Assembly: GCA_035653615.1 (NCBI GenBank)
Contig: DASRBN010000038.1
Span: 62,001 to 126,000 of the forward strand
DNA length: 64,000 bases
Source: Ktedonobacteraceae bacterium
GTDB lineage: Bacteria; Chloroflexota; Ktedonobacteria; Ktedonobacterales; Ktedonobacteraceae
Reading direction: 5' to 3'
Shown here: positions 25,960 to 35,465 of the stretch, in pieces
Numbering within the stretch: the stretch's first letter is position 1
Layout of the letters: every line of letters begins with the position of its first letter
Position numbers and translations under genes: made by a program
The notes under the pieces: generated by a model
Told to the model about the DNA's origin: nothing
The model's input: the letters and a program-made list of their open reading frames with translations, nothing else
Database searches by the model: none

Positions 25960-26035
25960 AATGGAAGGGTCAGGCTGAAAAAAACAGGGACATCCGCGCG
26001 AATGTCCCTGTTTTTTTCAGCCTGACCCTTCCATT
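25960..26035. terminator. Bidirectional terminator, 34-bp arms
   Basis: Perfect 34-bp arms (25960-25993 and 26002-26035) with an 8-nt loop. The stem contains GAAAAAAACAGGGACAT and its complement, so both strands give a T7 run after a GC stem. It lies between the ends of two convergent genes at 25957 and 26038. Confidence 0.92.
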
Positions 26036-26037
26036 GA

Positions 26038-29000
26038 TTATCCCGTAAAGCCGATCACGTCCGTGCCTCCTTGATCTCCATAGAAATCGAAGTACATGGG
26101 GCGCTCAACTACTATCGTTGTCCCATTGCCTAAGGACTGCACGATGATGGAAACGGCGTAGGCATTCGCGCCTCCATTGTCATGCGATTGCGCAATCGGG
26201 ACGATATAGTTGTTGATGTCGAGCGTATGGCGGCTGTGCGCCTTCACTACGAGCTGCTGCTGGATGACGTAGGTATCGGCGAACATCGTAACGGCGACCG
26301 TTTCATCGGCATTGGTCGGGTTTTGCAATGTCAGAAATTCCGTAAAGTTGTTGGCCGTGTAACCTTCGGCGAATGCATAGGCGTTGTGGGATGATAGTCC
26401 GGCCTCCCCTATGGCCTCCGTGCCGCCCGAATAGTAATGCGGGCCAAAGTGGAAGTACATCAGGCGGTCGGCTACAATTGGCCCGGTAGAGGTGATTTCA
26501 GCCGAAGAATCATTCGTGGTCTGGCATGGATTGACATCGCAGGTGCCGTAAGGATGAGCGTTGGCCTGGTTGACATCTAACACGTAGCGACCCAGGGGTG
26601 GAACCGTTACCTGAATGGCCTGCGTATGCCCATTGCTGTATTCGAGCTTAATAGTGGCGGTAGCAGGCGTCGACGAGTCGAAGTTGGCCAGTTCGAAGTA
26701 TTCCTGGAAATCTTTGGCGGTATAGCCCTCGGCAAAGAGCCAGTCATTACCGGGAACCGGGACGCCAACAACGCTGGCCGCGCCGGTTGTAAGCCCGCCC
26801 GCATTGGGAACGGTATCGCGGAAGTACATCGGCCGCTCAACGACGATGGGCAGGTTGGAAGTGACATAGACCGAAACCTGGCTGTTCGCCGGGGGCGCGC
26901 CTGTGCCGCGATGCAGCGGGGGAATGGAGATCACCTGCTGAGGACACGACGGCTGGCCATTTCGCCCGCAAGAACCGGTGTAGTAGGTGATAGTGGCCGT
27001 AGCCGTCTGCGTGCTGCTCGGATTGAGCATGGTAATGTACGAATAGTAGCTGCGACCGGACTGGCGCGTATCAGCATAGGAGAAGAAGAAAGATTGCCCC
27101 GGCGCGGTCGCTCCGAGCACATCGGTTCCGCTCTGAATCCCCTGGAAGTTAAAGTACATCGGCCGTTCGGCAATGATCGCTGGACCGCTGGTCACCTGGA
27201 CAACCGCCGAAATGGACTGATGCGAGGCGGATGGCGGGATATTCAAATCCGAGTTCACGTTGACGGTGAAGCGCGAACTGGCGGGAACGGTATGCGTAAT
27301 CGTCACCGACGAACGCGACTGGAACAGGTAAGTGACGCTGACGGTAGCCGCCTGGCTGGTGTTGGGGTTCTCCAGGGTCAAAAATTCCTGGAAGCTGCCG
27401 CCTACACTGCCTTCGGCGAAGTACCACGTCCTGCTGGCGGGGGCAGAACGCGAACCGGACTGGTTTAGCGCCAGCGACACCAGGTTGCTCGCCAGCGTGA
27501 AGGCGTTGTAGCTGCCCAGGCCCGTCGCCATGTCGTAATTGGCGGTGGCTGGATAAACGCCGCCGTTCAAGTTGTTGTAGTCGTTGTTGCCGCTTGTAAT
27601 ATCATGGAAGCTGGCGCTGTAGCTGGACTGGTTGTTACCAACCTGGTAGAGCAGTGGTGCAACGAAGCCCAGGTTGAAGCCGCCCGTTTTCAGCGACATC
27701 TCGTTGGTAAGCGTCATCATCGCTGCCCACATTGGCGCGGCTGCCGACGTACCGCCGATGACGACCCAGGGGCCGTTGTTCTTGCAGTAAGAAACGGCGG
27801 GCGACGTGCAGTAGATCAAGTAGCCGGTAGTCGGGTCCGCGTTTAAAGAAACATCCGGCGTTTCGCGGCAGAAGCTTCCCTGTGGGGCATTGCAGGGCGC
27901 TCCCGAAGTGTAGCTGTTAATGACGCCGGGAGCAATCTGCCAGGTTGGCGATTGCCAGAATTGACTGATGCCGCCGCCGGAAGCGCCATAGGAGTTATTC
28001 CACGTGGTTTCGCTGCCATACGAGGGGCCGTTCAAGGTCAGGCTGGTGCCGCCGACTCCCGTTACGAAGGGCTGCGCGCCAGGGTCTCCGGCATTCAATA
28101 TACTCGAAGACGACCCATCGAAATAGCAGCCCGCGCTGCCGCTGTCGCCGGAGGCAGCGAAGATATTCTGTCCTTGCGCGACGGCTTCCATGAAGAAGGC
28201 ATTTTCTTGCTGGGCTTCCTGCTGCCCGATATCATTTTCGCACGCACCCCAGCTCGTGCTTACCACCGGAACGGCATCCTGGACGATTTGCGCCCACTCG
28301 GCATTGTAGTCCGATTCATCGTTGGCGGCCTCGTAAATGCGCAATATGCCAAGCTGAGGTGCGGCGCTCAGCACAAGTTCGGCATCCAGTTCGACCTCCG
28401 CAACGCCGTCATCAGTAGGGACCGGATTGGAACCTGTCACAACCGTCTGAATGGCCGGGTGCGCGTGACCGAAGCAGGAGGCGTAGTTGGTGAGGTCGCT
28501 CATCTGGTAGGTATCGAGTTCGAAAAGCGCGACCGTCTGCCCCTCGCCCGAGTAGCCCGCGCTGTACAGGCCATTCAGGTTGTAGGCCGAGGCCGTCTGG
28601 TCGGGTGTCAAATAGTTGTTTCCATGCCCTAAGCAAGTCACTGAAGCTCCTTGCGGGTTTGATGGGAGATTCTTTTCGTCTAATGACGCGTGTTGCCAGT
28701 GCAGCGCGTTGTTGAGTCCGCTGATGCTCAATACTGCTCCTGCCAGTGTCGCTGGAAGCTGCGGGTCGCCAGGATTCGCATAAAATTGGTGACCACCAGG
28801 CGCGGTATAATTGTTGATCTGCACATGAAATACACTCTCCACCTGCCCAACCGTACCACTAAACGTAATCAGAAGACGATGTCTATAGGTGGCTTTAATC
28901 GTAAAACCGGATTGTTGTAGAAACTGCAGCAGCGCGTTATAGGTCGCTTTATCCGGCCCAAAAACGTCTGATACCTGCGCGGGTGTCAGATAGCGATGAT

Positions 29001-29400
29001 AGTTCAATGATTTGGGATTGGTAATATCCTCTACATAGTGTTTCAGGCCATCGGCATTGCTCAGGCGCAGCCCAATGGAGAGCGAAATTTGCTGATTCGG
29101 GTCTGCCTGCCCCTGCAGGTGGCTACGCTTGATGATGGGAGAAACGGTGCCTGGAAATGTGACGCTGCCGCCGGCAGGAGCAGCATGGGTAAAATTGCCG
29201 CTGAAGCGCCAGCTTAACGCCCCGGTGATCAATAGAATGGCGAGCAATGGGAAAATAACCCTGGGACGTATCTTCCACCGTGGGGATTCCGCGGGAGGAC
29301 GGGGAGCGGGCGACGACGTGGGTATGCCCCTGAGTCCATATCGATTTCCAGATTGTAGGGACTTCCTATACGAGGAAGGCCCCGATTCATCAATTGGCAT
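26038..29400 (-). CDS. S53 (sedolisin/kumamolisin) protease with C-terminal repeats
   Basis: 1120 residues. A membrane helix (about 48-64) exports the protein; a pro-kumamolisin activation domain spans about 80-235 (YHRYLTPAQVSDVFGPD). The catalytic domain carries Glu335 and Asp339 (AEVELDAE), the oxyanion Asp419 (ASGDSG) and the nucleophile Ser552 (GGTSAAAPMWAA), with a calcium-site block DITSGNNDY and YDMATGLGSYNAF. From about residue 655 there are four copies of a roughly 110-residue module (FAEG...QEFLTLENPN...ERPMYF), probably surface-binding. Such enzymes are usually acid-active secreted endopeptidases. AGAGG precedes the ATG. Confidence 0.94.
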   Translation of the reverse strand: MPIDESGPSSYRKSLQSGNRYGLRGIPTSSPAPRPPAESPRWKIRPRVIFPLLAILLITGALSWRFSGNFTHAAPAGGSVTFPGTVSPIIKRSHLQGQADPNQQISLSIGLRLSNADGLKHYVEDITNPKSLNYHRYLTPAQVSDVFGPDKATYNALLQFLQQSGFTIKATYRHRLLITFSGTVGQVESVFHVQINNYTAPGGHQFYANPGDPQLPATLAGAVLSISGLNNALHWQHASLDEKNLPSNPQGASVTCLGHGNNYLTPDQTASAYNLNGLYSAGYSGEGQTVALFELDTYQMSDLTNYASCFGHAHPAIQTVVTGSNPVPTDDGVAEVELDAELVLSAAPQLGILRIYEAANDESDYNAEWAQIVQDAVPVVSTSWGACENDIGQQEAQQENAFFMEAVAQGQNIFAASGDSGSAGCYFDGSSSSILNAGDPGAQPFVTGVGGTSLTLNGPSYGSETTWNNSYGASGGGISQFWQSPTWQIAPGVINSYTSGAPCNAPQGSFCRETPDVSLNADPTTGYLIYCTSPAVSYCKNNGPWVVIGGTSAAAPMWAAMMTLTNEMSLKTGGFNLGFVAPLLYQVGNNQSSYSASFHDITSGNNDYNNLNGGVYPATANYDMATGLGSYNAFTLASNLVSLALNQSGSRSAPASRTWYFAEGSVGGSFQEFLTLENPNTSQAATVSVTYLFQSRSSVTITHTVPASSRFTVNVNSDLNIPPSASHQSISAVVQVTSGPAIIAERPMYFNFQGIQSGTDVLGATAPGQSFFFSYADTRQSGRSYYSYITMLNPSSTQTATATITYYTGSCGRNGQPSCPQQVISIPPLHRGTGAPPANSQVSVYVTSNLPIVVERPMYFRDTVPNAGGLTTGAASVVGVPVPGNDWLFAEGYTAKDFQEYFELANFDSSTPATATIKLEYSNGHTQAIQVTVPPLGRYVLDVNQANAHPYGTCDVNPCQTTNDSSAEITSTGPIVADRLMYFHFGPHYYSGGTEAIGEAGLSSHNAYAFAEGYTANNFTEFLTLQNPTNADETVAVTMFADTYVIQQQLVVKAHSRHTLDINNYIVPIAQSHDNGGANAYAVSIIVQSLGNGTTIVVERPMYFDFYGDQGGTDVIGFTG

Positions 29401-29653
29401 AAAAACCTCTTCTAATTATTGGCAATATACGAGGGCGATTGGACGTTCATAAAAGTTCACAGGGTAGCGCCCCTACATCCATGATAAGTAAATCTCTGCT
29501 TTTCACAAACGGCCTGCCTCATTGGTAGGACGATGTTCCTATTCTCTATCTCTGCCCTCTTCAAAAAGAACGGGTGCGTGCAAGTTGTTTCTCTGCTATT
29601 CTCAGCATTCCAGATTTCCAGGCGCATAGCAAGCCATAAAAAAACTGAGCCGG

Positions 29654-29763
29654 CCATGTCATTCTTCGCTGCGCTCAGAATGACATGTCTGTCAGGCTTG
29701 AAGAAGGAATCCTGTTATTTGTGCAGCCTGCCGGGATTCTGAGCGCAGCGAAGAATGACATGG
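29654..29763. repeat. Family A inverted repeat pair
   Basis: Twenty-eight-bp perfect arms (29654-29681 and 29736-29763), each containing CATTCTTCGCTGCGCTCAG, separated by 54 bp of unrelated sequence. Here the arms are turned outward compared with the copy at 3056. It lies upstream of the S53 protease gene. Confidence 0.85.
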
Positions 29764-29862
29764 TCAAGGCCTGAGATTCCAACAAAACTTGTAAAAGGAC
29801 GCGGTAAGTAACGTGTTAGAAAGTGAAAACGAGAGTTATGCCCTGGTGATTGCCCAAAAGTG

Positions 29863-29987
29863 CGCGAGAGATTCTTCGCTACGCTCAGAATGACATGGCC
29901 CCGGACATAGCCAGGTGTATCCAGGGCCATGTCATTCTGAGCGTAGGAAGCCGAAGCCCTGAGGAACGAAGGGGAAGAATCTCTCGC
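29863..29987. repeat. Family A palindrome with an interrupted right arm
   Basis: Left arm begins GCGAGAGATTCTTCGCTACG; the right arm repeats it in reverse but is split after GAGCGTAG by about 27 bp (GAAGCCGAAGCCCTGAGG and on) before GAAGAATCTCTCGC resumes. It looks like a small insertion into an older palindrome. Confidence 0.75.
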
Positions 29988-30150
29988 CGAAGTCGTCCAG
30001 CCGCCCCGGTTTCAGTCGCCCGGCCCACTTCTGGGGAATCACCAGTTATACTCTATTGTTTTCCTGTTTCTCCATAGGAAAGCTGATAGGACAGATAGAT
30101 ATCTTGAAAGAGCAAAGCAATATGTTCCGTTTCTTTTCCGTCACGATAGC

Positions 30151-30159
30151 TGGTATACT
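30151..30159 (+). promoter_or_regulatory. Possible extended -10 for the sigma/anti-sigma operon
   Basis: TGGTATACT, an extended -10 with a strong TATACT, 120 bp before the chosen sigma-factor start. It has no good -35. If used, it excludes the earlier in-frame ATGs as starts. The 880 bp from 29401 to here otherwise hold only family A repeats. Confidence 0.45.
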
Positions 30160-30280
30160 ACTTACAGAACTTGTAGGGTATTCCAGAACCGCAGCCGAAG
30201 GGCTTCTATTGCATCCAGGAAATGCCCTTACTGAAGCCAGGCCTGGGGCTTCCCAGCCGCATGAAAGAACGCATGCCAGC

Positions 30281-30928
30281 ATGAAGACGGATAAAGAGCG
30301 CAATGTGCAGGATATACAGGCATCCTCGTTGGCTCGCAATACTGCTTCTACAACAGGTGAGTCGCTAACGGTCGAAGAAATTTATGAGCGTTTCCGCCGA
30401 CCGATCCATTCGTATATTTTCCGCCTGCTTGGCAACCAGGAGGACTCGGACGATATCACACAGGAAGTATTCATACGCGCATTTACCGCCTGGAATGATC
30501 TCTATGAGCGGGACAAGCTTTCCGCCTGGCTCTACAAGATCGCGACCAATTTATGTGTTGATCAGATGCGGCGGCGCAAGCGCATCTCCTGGTGGCCGCT
30601 TTCACGACGCAAGGCGAACAGCGAGTGGGGCGAAACCCATCTTGAGGAAGAAAATTCCTATTTGCCTGCCGGTAGCGGCGGCATACCGGAGATAGCGGAA
30701 CGAGACCATATTCGACAGACCCTTGCAAGTATGCCCCAGGATTACGCCATCGCGCTGATCCTGAATGCCGCCCAGGGTGTGCCTTACCAGGAAATTGCGG
30801 AAATCGTAGGCATATCGCCCAACGCGGCTGCAACTCGTATCTCGCGTGCGAAACGTATGTTCGCCGAGTACTACGAGCGCCTCAGCAAGCAGGATGCAGC
30901 GGATAAAGAACGGGGGCCGGTACGATGA
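30281..30928 (+). CDS. ECF-type RNA polymerase sigma factor
   Basis: 215 residues from the ATG at 30281. Region 2: VEEIYERFRRPIHSYIFRLL, EDSDDITQEVFIRAF, LSAWLYKIATNLCVDQMRRR. Region 4: ASMPQDYAIALILNAAQGVP then EIAEIVGISPNAAATRISRA. The open frame extends 75 codons upstream, but those residues fit no sigma domain and contain a promoter-like element, so the later ATG is chosen; its ribosome site is weak and the start uncertain. The stop overlaps the anti-sigma ATG (ATGA), so the two are coupled. Confidence 0.9.
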   Translation: MKTDKERNVQDIQASSLARNTASTTGESLTVEEIYERFRRPIHSYIFRLLGNQEDSDDITQEVFIRAFTAWNDLYERDKLSAWLYKIATNLCVDQMRRRKRISWWPLSRRKANSEWGETHLEEENSYLPAGSGGIPEIAERDHIRQTLASMPQDYAIALILNAAQGVPYQEIAEIVGISPNAAATRISRAKRMFAEYYERLSKQDAADKERGPVR

Positions 30929-31935
30929 GTGAGTACAACCTGCCACCCATACCGCAGCCGGGCGAGACAGGCCCCCAGGTTTGTGAAATCGTGCGCCTCT
31001 ACCTGGCGATTATGGACGACCTGGCGCCACAACAAACTGCGCTCTTATCCGAACATGTCAATACCTGTCCAGATTGCGCCGCCACATTGCAGCAATTACA
31101 GCAAACAACGCATCTTGTTGCATCGGGCCTCGCGCAGACCACCCCATCACCGCGTGTTGATCGCGCAATAATGGCCGCCCTGGCCTCCTCTAACATGCCT
31201 GTAGGGGCCTCAGCGCAACGCAGTGGAGCGCGTATCAATCCTTCGCGCCCGGCGCCGATTCACCGGTCCAGGCGTCCTGCCTGGCTGGTAGGTTCCCTGG
31301 CAACAGCTGCCGTACTTGTCGTAGCTTTATTCACCGCATTGTTCATGAATGGCCTGTCGCCTGTGAGTACCGGGCGGCATACATTTAGCCTGCCGCAAAG
31401 CCTTTCCTGGAGCAGCTATGTTCTTTACCATAGCGAGACCGGCACCGGGAAAAATGGGACGCGTTACAATGTCTATACTTACGATAACCTTGGCATGCAT
31501 ATGATGCACGTCGAGACCGTTGGCGGCTCGCTGGACGTGGTCGCAGTAGCGGATGAAAAGAGCGGCGAAGTACTGGGCATGGATATGAAGAATCATGTTG
31601 CTCAATGGGGGGCCGATCAATGGATGGTGGATGACTCGGCTTTCGACCTGGAACAGCTCAGGCACGATCTGGCGACAAACAGCGCTATCTACCTGAATAA
31701 GGACACCTTTCAAGGGCAGCCAGTCTACTGTATCCGCCTGAAAAACGGCCTCGTGCTGCTGCTCAACATGCAGTACCAGCCGGTAAATGTGCTGCAAGGA
31801 GTGACCGGCCCCGGCACAGGCAAACCCATGTACCAGAGCCTCAAGCTGATGCCATCATCCCAGGTGCCAGGTGATATGTGGAATATGAGTGTGCCCGCGA
31901 ATTTCCATATGGGGACGCTGCCGCCTAAGCCGTGA
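30925..31935 (+). CDS. Zinc-finger anti-sigma factor
   Basis: 336 residues. The N-terminal zf-HC2 module has His and two Cys in LSEHVNTCPDCAATL, the ZAS motif that clamps ECF sigma factors. One membrane helix (about 111-133, AWLVGSLATAAVLVVALFTA) divides it from a 190-residue outer domain with an even beta-strand pattern (YNVYTYDNLGMHMMHVETV, GQPVYCIRLKNGLVLLLNM). The signal sensed is unknown. It is coupled to the sigma gene by a 4-bp overlap and is the last gene of the operon. Confidence 0.88.
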   Translation: MSEYNLPPIPQPGETGPQVCEIVRLYLAIMDDLAPQQTALLSEHVNTCPDCAATLQQLQQTTHLVASGLAQTTPSPRVDRAIMAALASSNMPVGASAQRSGARINPSRPAPIHRSRRPAWLVGSLATAAVLVVALFTALFMNGLSPVSTGRHTFSLPQSLSWSSYVLYHSETGTGKNGTRYNVYTYDNLGMHMMHVETVGGSLDVVAVADEKSGEVLGMDMKNHVAQWGADQWMVDDSAFDLEQLRHDLATNSAIYLNKDTFQGQPVYCIRLKNGLVLLLNMQYQPVNVLQGVTGPGTGKPMYQSLKLMPSSQVPGDMWNMSVPANFHMGTLPPKP

Positions 31936-31977
31936 CAGGCTCACCATAATCGTGAAAACTCATCAGGGACAGAATTC

Positions 31978-32490
31978 TCAATCAGGAACCTCAAGATTAT
32001 CTGGTATCTCGAAGTATTGTTCGATTAACTCGAAATGTTCCGCGTCATGCCCGCAGATATCCGTAATGATGGTACAAATTGGCATCTCCGGGCCTTCATC
32101 CCAGGGCGGGCGTACCTTCTCTTGCAGTTTCTCGTCATCCAGTTCGTCGGCGACGAGATGGGTAAAGCTCTGGTGCGTTTCCTCCCAGTAGTTGCGCACC
32201 TGGGGCAGCGAAAGCGCCTGATCGATTTCTCGCGCTTCCGCGTTGGCCTCGTCTCCCGATGGCATCACAGGTGGAAGCGGCTGGTCATGCGTATACGCCG
32301 CAATAAGCTTGAGTGTCGCCGCTTTCCAATGGGCCATATGCGCCAGGAAATCCTTGACCGACCACCCCTCTGGTGTGAACGCTTCCTGTTGTTGCCCATC
32401 GCTCAAATGATTAATGAGCCTCTTAAAACGCGCGTCATCTTCCTGCAAGTCGTCCAGAATGCTCTGCTGTGTGGGTTGTCCTGTAGCCAA
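31978..32490 (-). CDS. DinB/ClbS-like four-helix protein
   Basis: 170 residues resembling the DinB superfamily (ClbS/DUF1706 or maleylpyruvate isomerase N-terminal type): an amphipathic first helix (DARFKRLINHLSD), the marker GWSVKDFLAHMAHW and a late GHDAEHFELIEQYF, whose His residues would be metal ligands or catalytic. Members act in thiol-linked transfer or colibactin-type self-protection, but most are uncharacterised. The start is a TTG at 32490 with GAGAGGAG 7 bp upstream; there is no nearby ATG. It is convergent with the anti-sigma gene. Confidence 0.8.
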   Translation of the reverse strand: MATGQPTQQSILDDLQEDDARFKRLINHLSDGQQQEAFTPEGWSVKDFLAHMAHWKAATLKLIAAYTHDQPLPPVMPSGDEANAEAREIDQALSLPQVRNYWEETHQSFTHLVADELDDEKLQEKVRPPWDEGPEMPICTIITDICGHDAEHFELIEQYFEIPDNLEVPD

Positions 32491-32863
32491 ATTACGAACT
32501 CCTCTCTATAGTATGCAACCTGCCTTATCTTGTCTCAGGCCATCACTTACTGTTATGCCTTATAACGTTACAATAGAAAAGGGGAAAATACAAGGCGAGA
32601 GTTTCTGGTGATTCCGCAGCTGTTCCCAGTCCAAGGAGCCTCAGAAGCGCACCAGATTCTGAGCAAAGCGAAGAATCTCTGCCCCACTTCTGAAGAATCA
32701 CCAGAGGAATATTATCTGTTTGACCCACCTCGTTGATGGAAGGTACAATTGAGTGAATGCAGGTCCACCTATCGAGCAGTCCCTTTCTGGTGGTTCGTAC
32801 TGCAAAACTCACAGCGTTGTGGAATAGCAAGGCATTTCCGGGATTGCTCAGGAGAATCAAAAC
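32491..32863. other. Gap with a partial family A repeat
   Basis: No gene seen. A single degraded half of repeat family A (ATTCTGAGCAAAGCGAAGAA) sits at about 32655-32682. The region lies between a leftward DinB-like gene and the rightward thiolase gene and must hold both promoters; AAGGTACAATTG at about 32740 resembles the TACAAT -10 used elsewhere. Confidence 0.45.
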
Positions 32864-34045
32864 ATGGCAGAACGTGATGCAGTGATCGTTGGCGCGGTTC
32901 GCACGCCAACGGGCAAATTTCTTGGCAATCTTGCCGGTTTTAGCGCACCCCAGCTCGGTGCAATCGTGATTAAAGAAGTTGTACGCCGCTCCGGTATCGC
33001 GCCGGACGCGCTCGATGAAGTAATTATGGGCAATGTCGTCTCGGCTGGAATTGGGCAGGCGCCCGCGCGCCAGGCCGCGCTGCATGCCGGACTCCCCGAC
33101 GATACTCCCGCGCTCACCATCAACAAGGTATGCGGCTCCGGTCTCAAAGCCGTTATGCTGGCGGCGCAGGCCATTCGTGCTGGAGATGCAAAAGCGTTTG
33201 TCGCGGGCGGCATGGAAAGCATGAGCAACGCGCCCTATCTCCTGGAGAAGGCCCGTACAGGCTATCGCATGGGCGATGGCAAGCTCATCGATGCCGTCGT
33301 GCATGATGGCCTCTGGTGCGCCTTCGAAAATATTCACATGGGCAAGGAGGCCGAGATCATCGCCGAGAAATATGGCGTGACTCGCCAGGAGCAGGATCGT
33401 TTCTCGTTTGAGAGTCACCAGAAGGCGCTTGCTGCCACCAGTGCCGGTCGTTTTCGGGACGAGATTGTGCCTATCGAGGTGAAGCAGAAAAAGGGCGTGC
33501 TGGTGGTAGATACCGATGAACCCATTCGCGGCGATACCTCGATGGATGCGCTGGCAAAACTGATGCCTGTTTTCCAGGAGGGCGGCACCGTGACAGCTGG
33601 CAACGCTCCCGGCCTGAGCGATGGTGCCTCGGCCACCGTTGTAGTGGATAGCGACTTCGCCAGGGCAAATGGCATGAACACCCTCGCGCGCATCACCGGC
33701 TATGCTACAGCCGCGATTACGCCGCGCTACATCTTCGCCGCGCCCCCACGCGCCGTGCGTCGCCTCTTAGAGCGCACCGGCCTCAAATTGAGCGATTTCG
33801 ACCTCATCGAGGTCAACGAGGCATTCGCGGCCCAGGCGCTGGCAAACGGCAAAGAGCTCGACTGGGACTGGTCGCGTGTCAACGTCAACGGCGGCGCTAT
33901 CGCTCTTGGCCACCCCATCGGCTCCAGCGGCTCGCGCGTCCTGACGACGCTAATCTATGAATTGCGCCGTCGTGGTGGTGGGCGCGGCCTGGCTACGCTC
34001 TGCCTGGGCGGCGGCGAGGCCGTAGCGATGGCGGTCGAGGTGTAG
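32864..34045 (+). CDS. Acetyl-CoA C-acetyltransferase (thiolase II)
   Basis: 393 residues, the standard length. Catalytic residues are Cys90 (NKVCGSGLKAV, acyl acceptor), His350 (ALGHPIGSSGSR) and Cys380 (TLCLGGGEA). It condenses two acetyl-CoA to acetoacetyl-CoA, or runs in reverse in fatty acid and branched-chain acid breakdown. No hydroxyacyl-CoA dehydrogenase, CoA transferase or PHA synthase is adjacent, so the pathway is open; the acyl-CoA mutase 3 kb downstream may share carbon flow. The start MAERDAVIVGAVRTPTGKF is typical. Confidence 0.96.
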   Translation: MAERDAVIVGAVRTPTGKFLGNLAGFSAPQLGAIVIKEVVRRSGIAPDALDEVIMGNVVSAGIGQAPARQAALHAGLPDDTPALTINKVCGSGLKAVMLAAQAIRAGDAKAFVAGGMESMSNAPYLLEKARTGYRMGDGKLIDAVVHDGLWCAFENIHMGKEAEIIAEKYGVTRQEQDRFSFESHQKALAATSAGRFRDEIVPIEVKQKKGVLVVDTDEPIRGDTSMDALAKLMPVFQEGGTVTAGNAPGLSDGASATVVVDSDFARANGMNTLARITGYATAAITPRYIFAAPPRAVRRLLERTGLKLSDFDLIEVNEAFAAQALANGKELDWDWSRVNVNGGAIALGHPIGSSGSRVLTTLIYELRRRGGGRGLATLCLGGGEAVAMAVEV

Positions 34046-34104
34046 ACGCGCCTGATCTATGCTCTTTGGGAATTTCATCTGCATGGCCTTAGTGGGCCGG
34101 TAAT

Positions 34105-34255
34105 CGTTTTTGACAAACTACTCCGGCATTGAACGCGAGGCCGATCTTGGATTCTACCAACCTATTCCGGCAACCGACACGGGCCGATAAATCGGCCCCT
34201 ACGGGCCGTAGGGGCCGATTTATCGCGCCCACCGCCGATTTATCGGCCTATATAG
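34105..34255. repeat. Composite of repeat family B units
   Basis: A degraded unit (ACTACTCCGGCATTGAACGC then GAGGCCGAT), a second (CTATTCCGGCAACCGACACG then GGCCGATAAATCGGCCCC), then GGGGCCGATTTATCG and CCGATTTATCGGCC. The unit recurs at 39705-39773. The 580 bp from 34046 to the next gene hold nothing else recognisable; the part after 34260 is AT-rich. Confidence 0.75.
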
Positions 34256-34627
34256 CCAGATCAGGTCTGCAAATACCCTTCCTAAGTCCTCACAATAGAT
34301 GTTCTGTTTTGTTGTAGTGTTTTGTGGTTTGTCATTTGTAGCACATGGGATGGGCAAAAAGGGGCTTTCGCATTTAATTGATTGACAAAAATAAATGCCT
34401 CGTTTATACTGCACAAAACTCATAATAGATGAGTAACAGTATTTCCGGTTTTATTGCTCAAAATAATGTTCGGAATTACTGAAATTTTGCCTTCAAGCAT
34501 ACTGGCACTCAGCGAGTTTTTTGATGCCCGTTCTATTTTTTAGCTCTCGCAATAGATACATACTATATTTTGAACGGCGCCCGGCTGAATAAGGTAAGCC
34601 CTTTGTTTGAAGGGAAAGGACACGAAG

Positions 34628-35443
34628 ATGGACAGCCGACCTTTCCGTATCCCCTTTACCCCGGTATTTTGCCTCAGCTTCCTCATACTCTCGATCATAC
34701 TCTCTGCCTGTACTTCCTCTCCAGACTCTCCTGTTTATAGGCAAACTTCCCCCACAGCCACACTGCCTATGAATCTGGCTCAGGATAACCCTCCTACTTC
34801 CACTCCTACAGTACATCTTACCCCTTCTGCATCCGTACCTGCGCCAACACCTGCACAAAATCCAACACCGGCCTCTACCTCTAGAACAAATCCTACCCCT
34901 GCCCCAACGCCTACAGCTACTCAGGTACCGCCAGGCCCTACTCCTTCTCCGACAGCTCCGGGTTCTACTCCCACACCTACTCCCACTCCTTCGCCGACAC
35001 CAGCTCCTCTGCCATCACCAACGCCCACACCCACACAGCCTGGTGTTTTCGGCAGTGGGACCTGGCAAGACCCATATGGCGGAGCCAGTTATACTGGAGA
35101 TGGTGTAACTATGCAATTGACGGTCCAGGGCAGCGCATTCTCAGGGACATATACAGGGTTTCAACAAGGGAACAGTACCCCTGTTTCGGGACAGGATGGA
35201 CCACTGAGCCTTTTCAGCGCCGACGATCAGCAATACCTCAATTACGTGATTCAAAATTGGGGCTACCAGACAGGTGTCTTCCTGATATTCACCAATAGCA
35301 ATGAATTTGAGGGAGCGCCAGCAGGCTCTGAATACTATGCTGTTGTCGCGCAAAATGGAGATATAGATGGATTCTGGTATTTTCCCAACCCGAATAATCC
35401 TTATGAAGATGCAGGTGCCCTCCAATTTAACCAGATCGGGTAG
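34628..35443 (+). CDS. Lipoprotein with Pro/Thr-rich linker
   Basis: 271 residues. The signal peptide ends in the lipobox LSAC (ILSACTSSP), so Cys is lipidated and the protein is tethered outside the membrane. A roughly 90-residue linker of TPTP, SPTP and PAP units follows, then a 130-residue C-terminal domain ([19 protein letters not shown] onward) with Gly, Tyr and Trp but no motif I know. The ATG at 34628 has AAAGGA 8 bp upstream. Long Pro/Thr linkers usually hold a domain away from the wall. Function unknown. Confidence 0.8.
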   Translation: MDSRPFRIPFTPVFCLSFLILSIILSACTSSPDSPVYRQTSPTATLPMNLAQDNPPTSTPTVHLTPSASVPAPTPAQNPTPASTSRTNPTPAPTPTATQVPPGPTPSPTAPGSTPTPTPTPSPTPAPLPSPTPTPTQPGVFGSGTWQDPYGGASYTGDGVTMQLTVQGSAFSGTYTGFQQGNSTPVSGQDGPLSLFSADDQQYLNYVIQNWGYQTGVFLIFTNSNEFEGAPAGSEYYAVVAQNGDIDGFWYFPNPNNPYEDAGALQFNQIG

Positions 35444-35465
35444 CGGGGAAACGACTGTACGCTGA

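Noticed and set aside
26626-27468. 280-codon frame opposite the S53 protease
   Set aside because: Shadow of the protease repeat modules; Arg/Gly-rich composition typical of antisense frames in GC-rich DNA.
3056-29987. Family A repeats as a CRISPR or insertion sequence
   Set aside because: Copies are far apart, palindromic and without regular spacers, cas genes or a transposase in the window.
30056-30280. 75-codon N-terminal extension of the sigma factor
   Set aside because: The residues fit no sigma region and the DNA carries a promoter-like element; the start was moved to 30281.
32543-33418. Long open frame on the minus strand over the thiolase start
   Set aside because: It is antisense to a fully conserved thiolase, shows no domain and no ribosome site; codon structure follows the thiolase strand.
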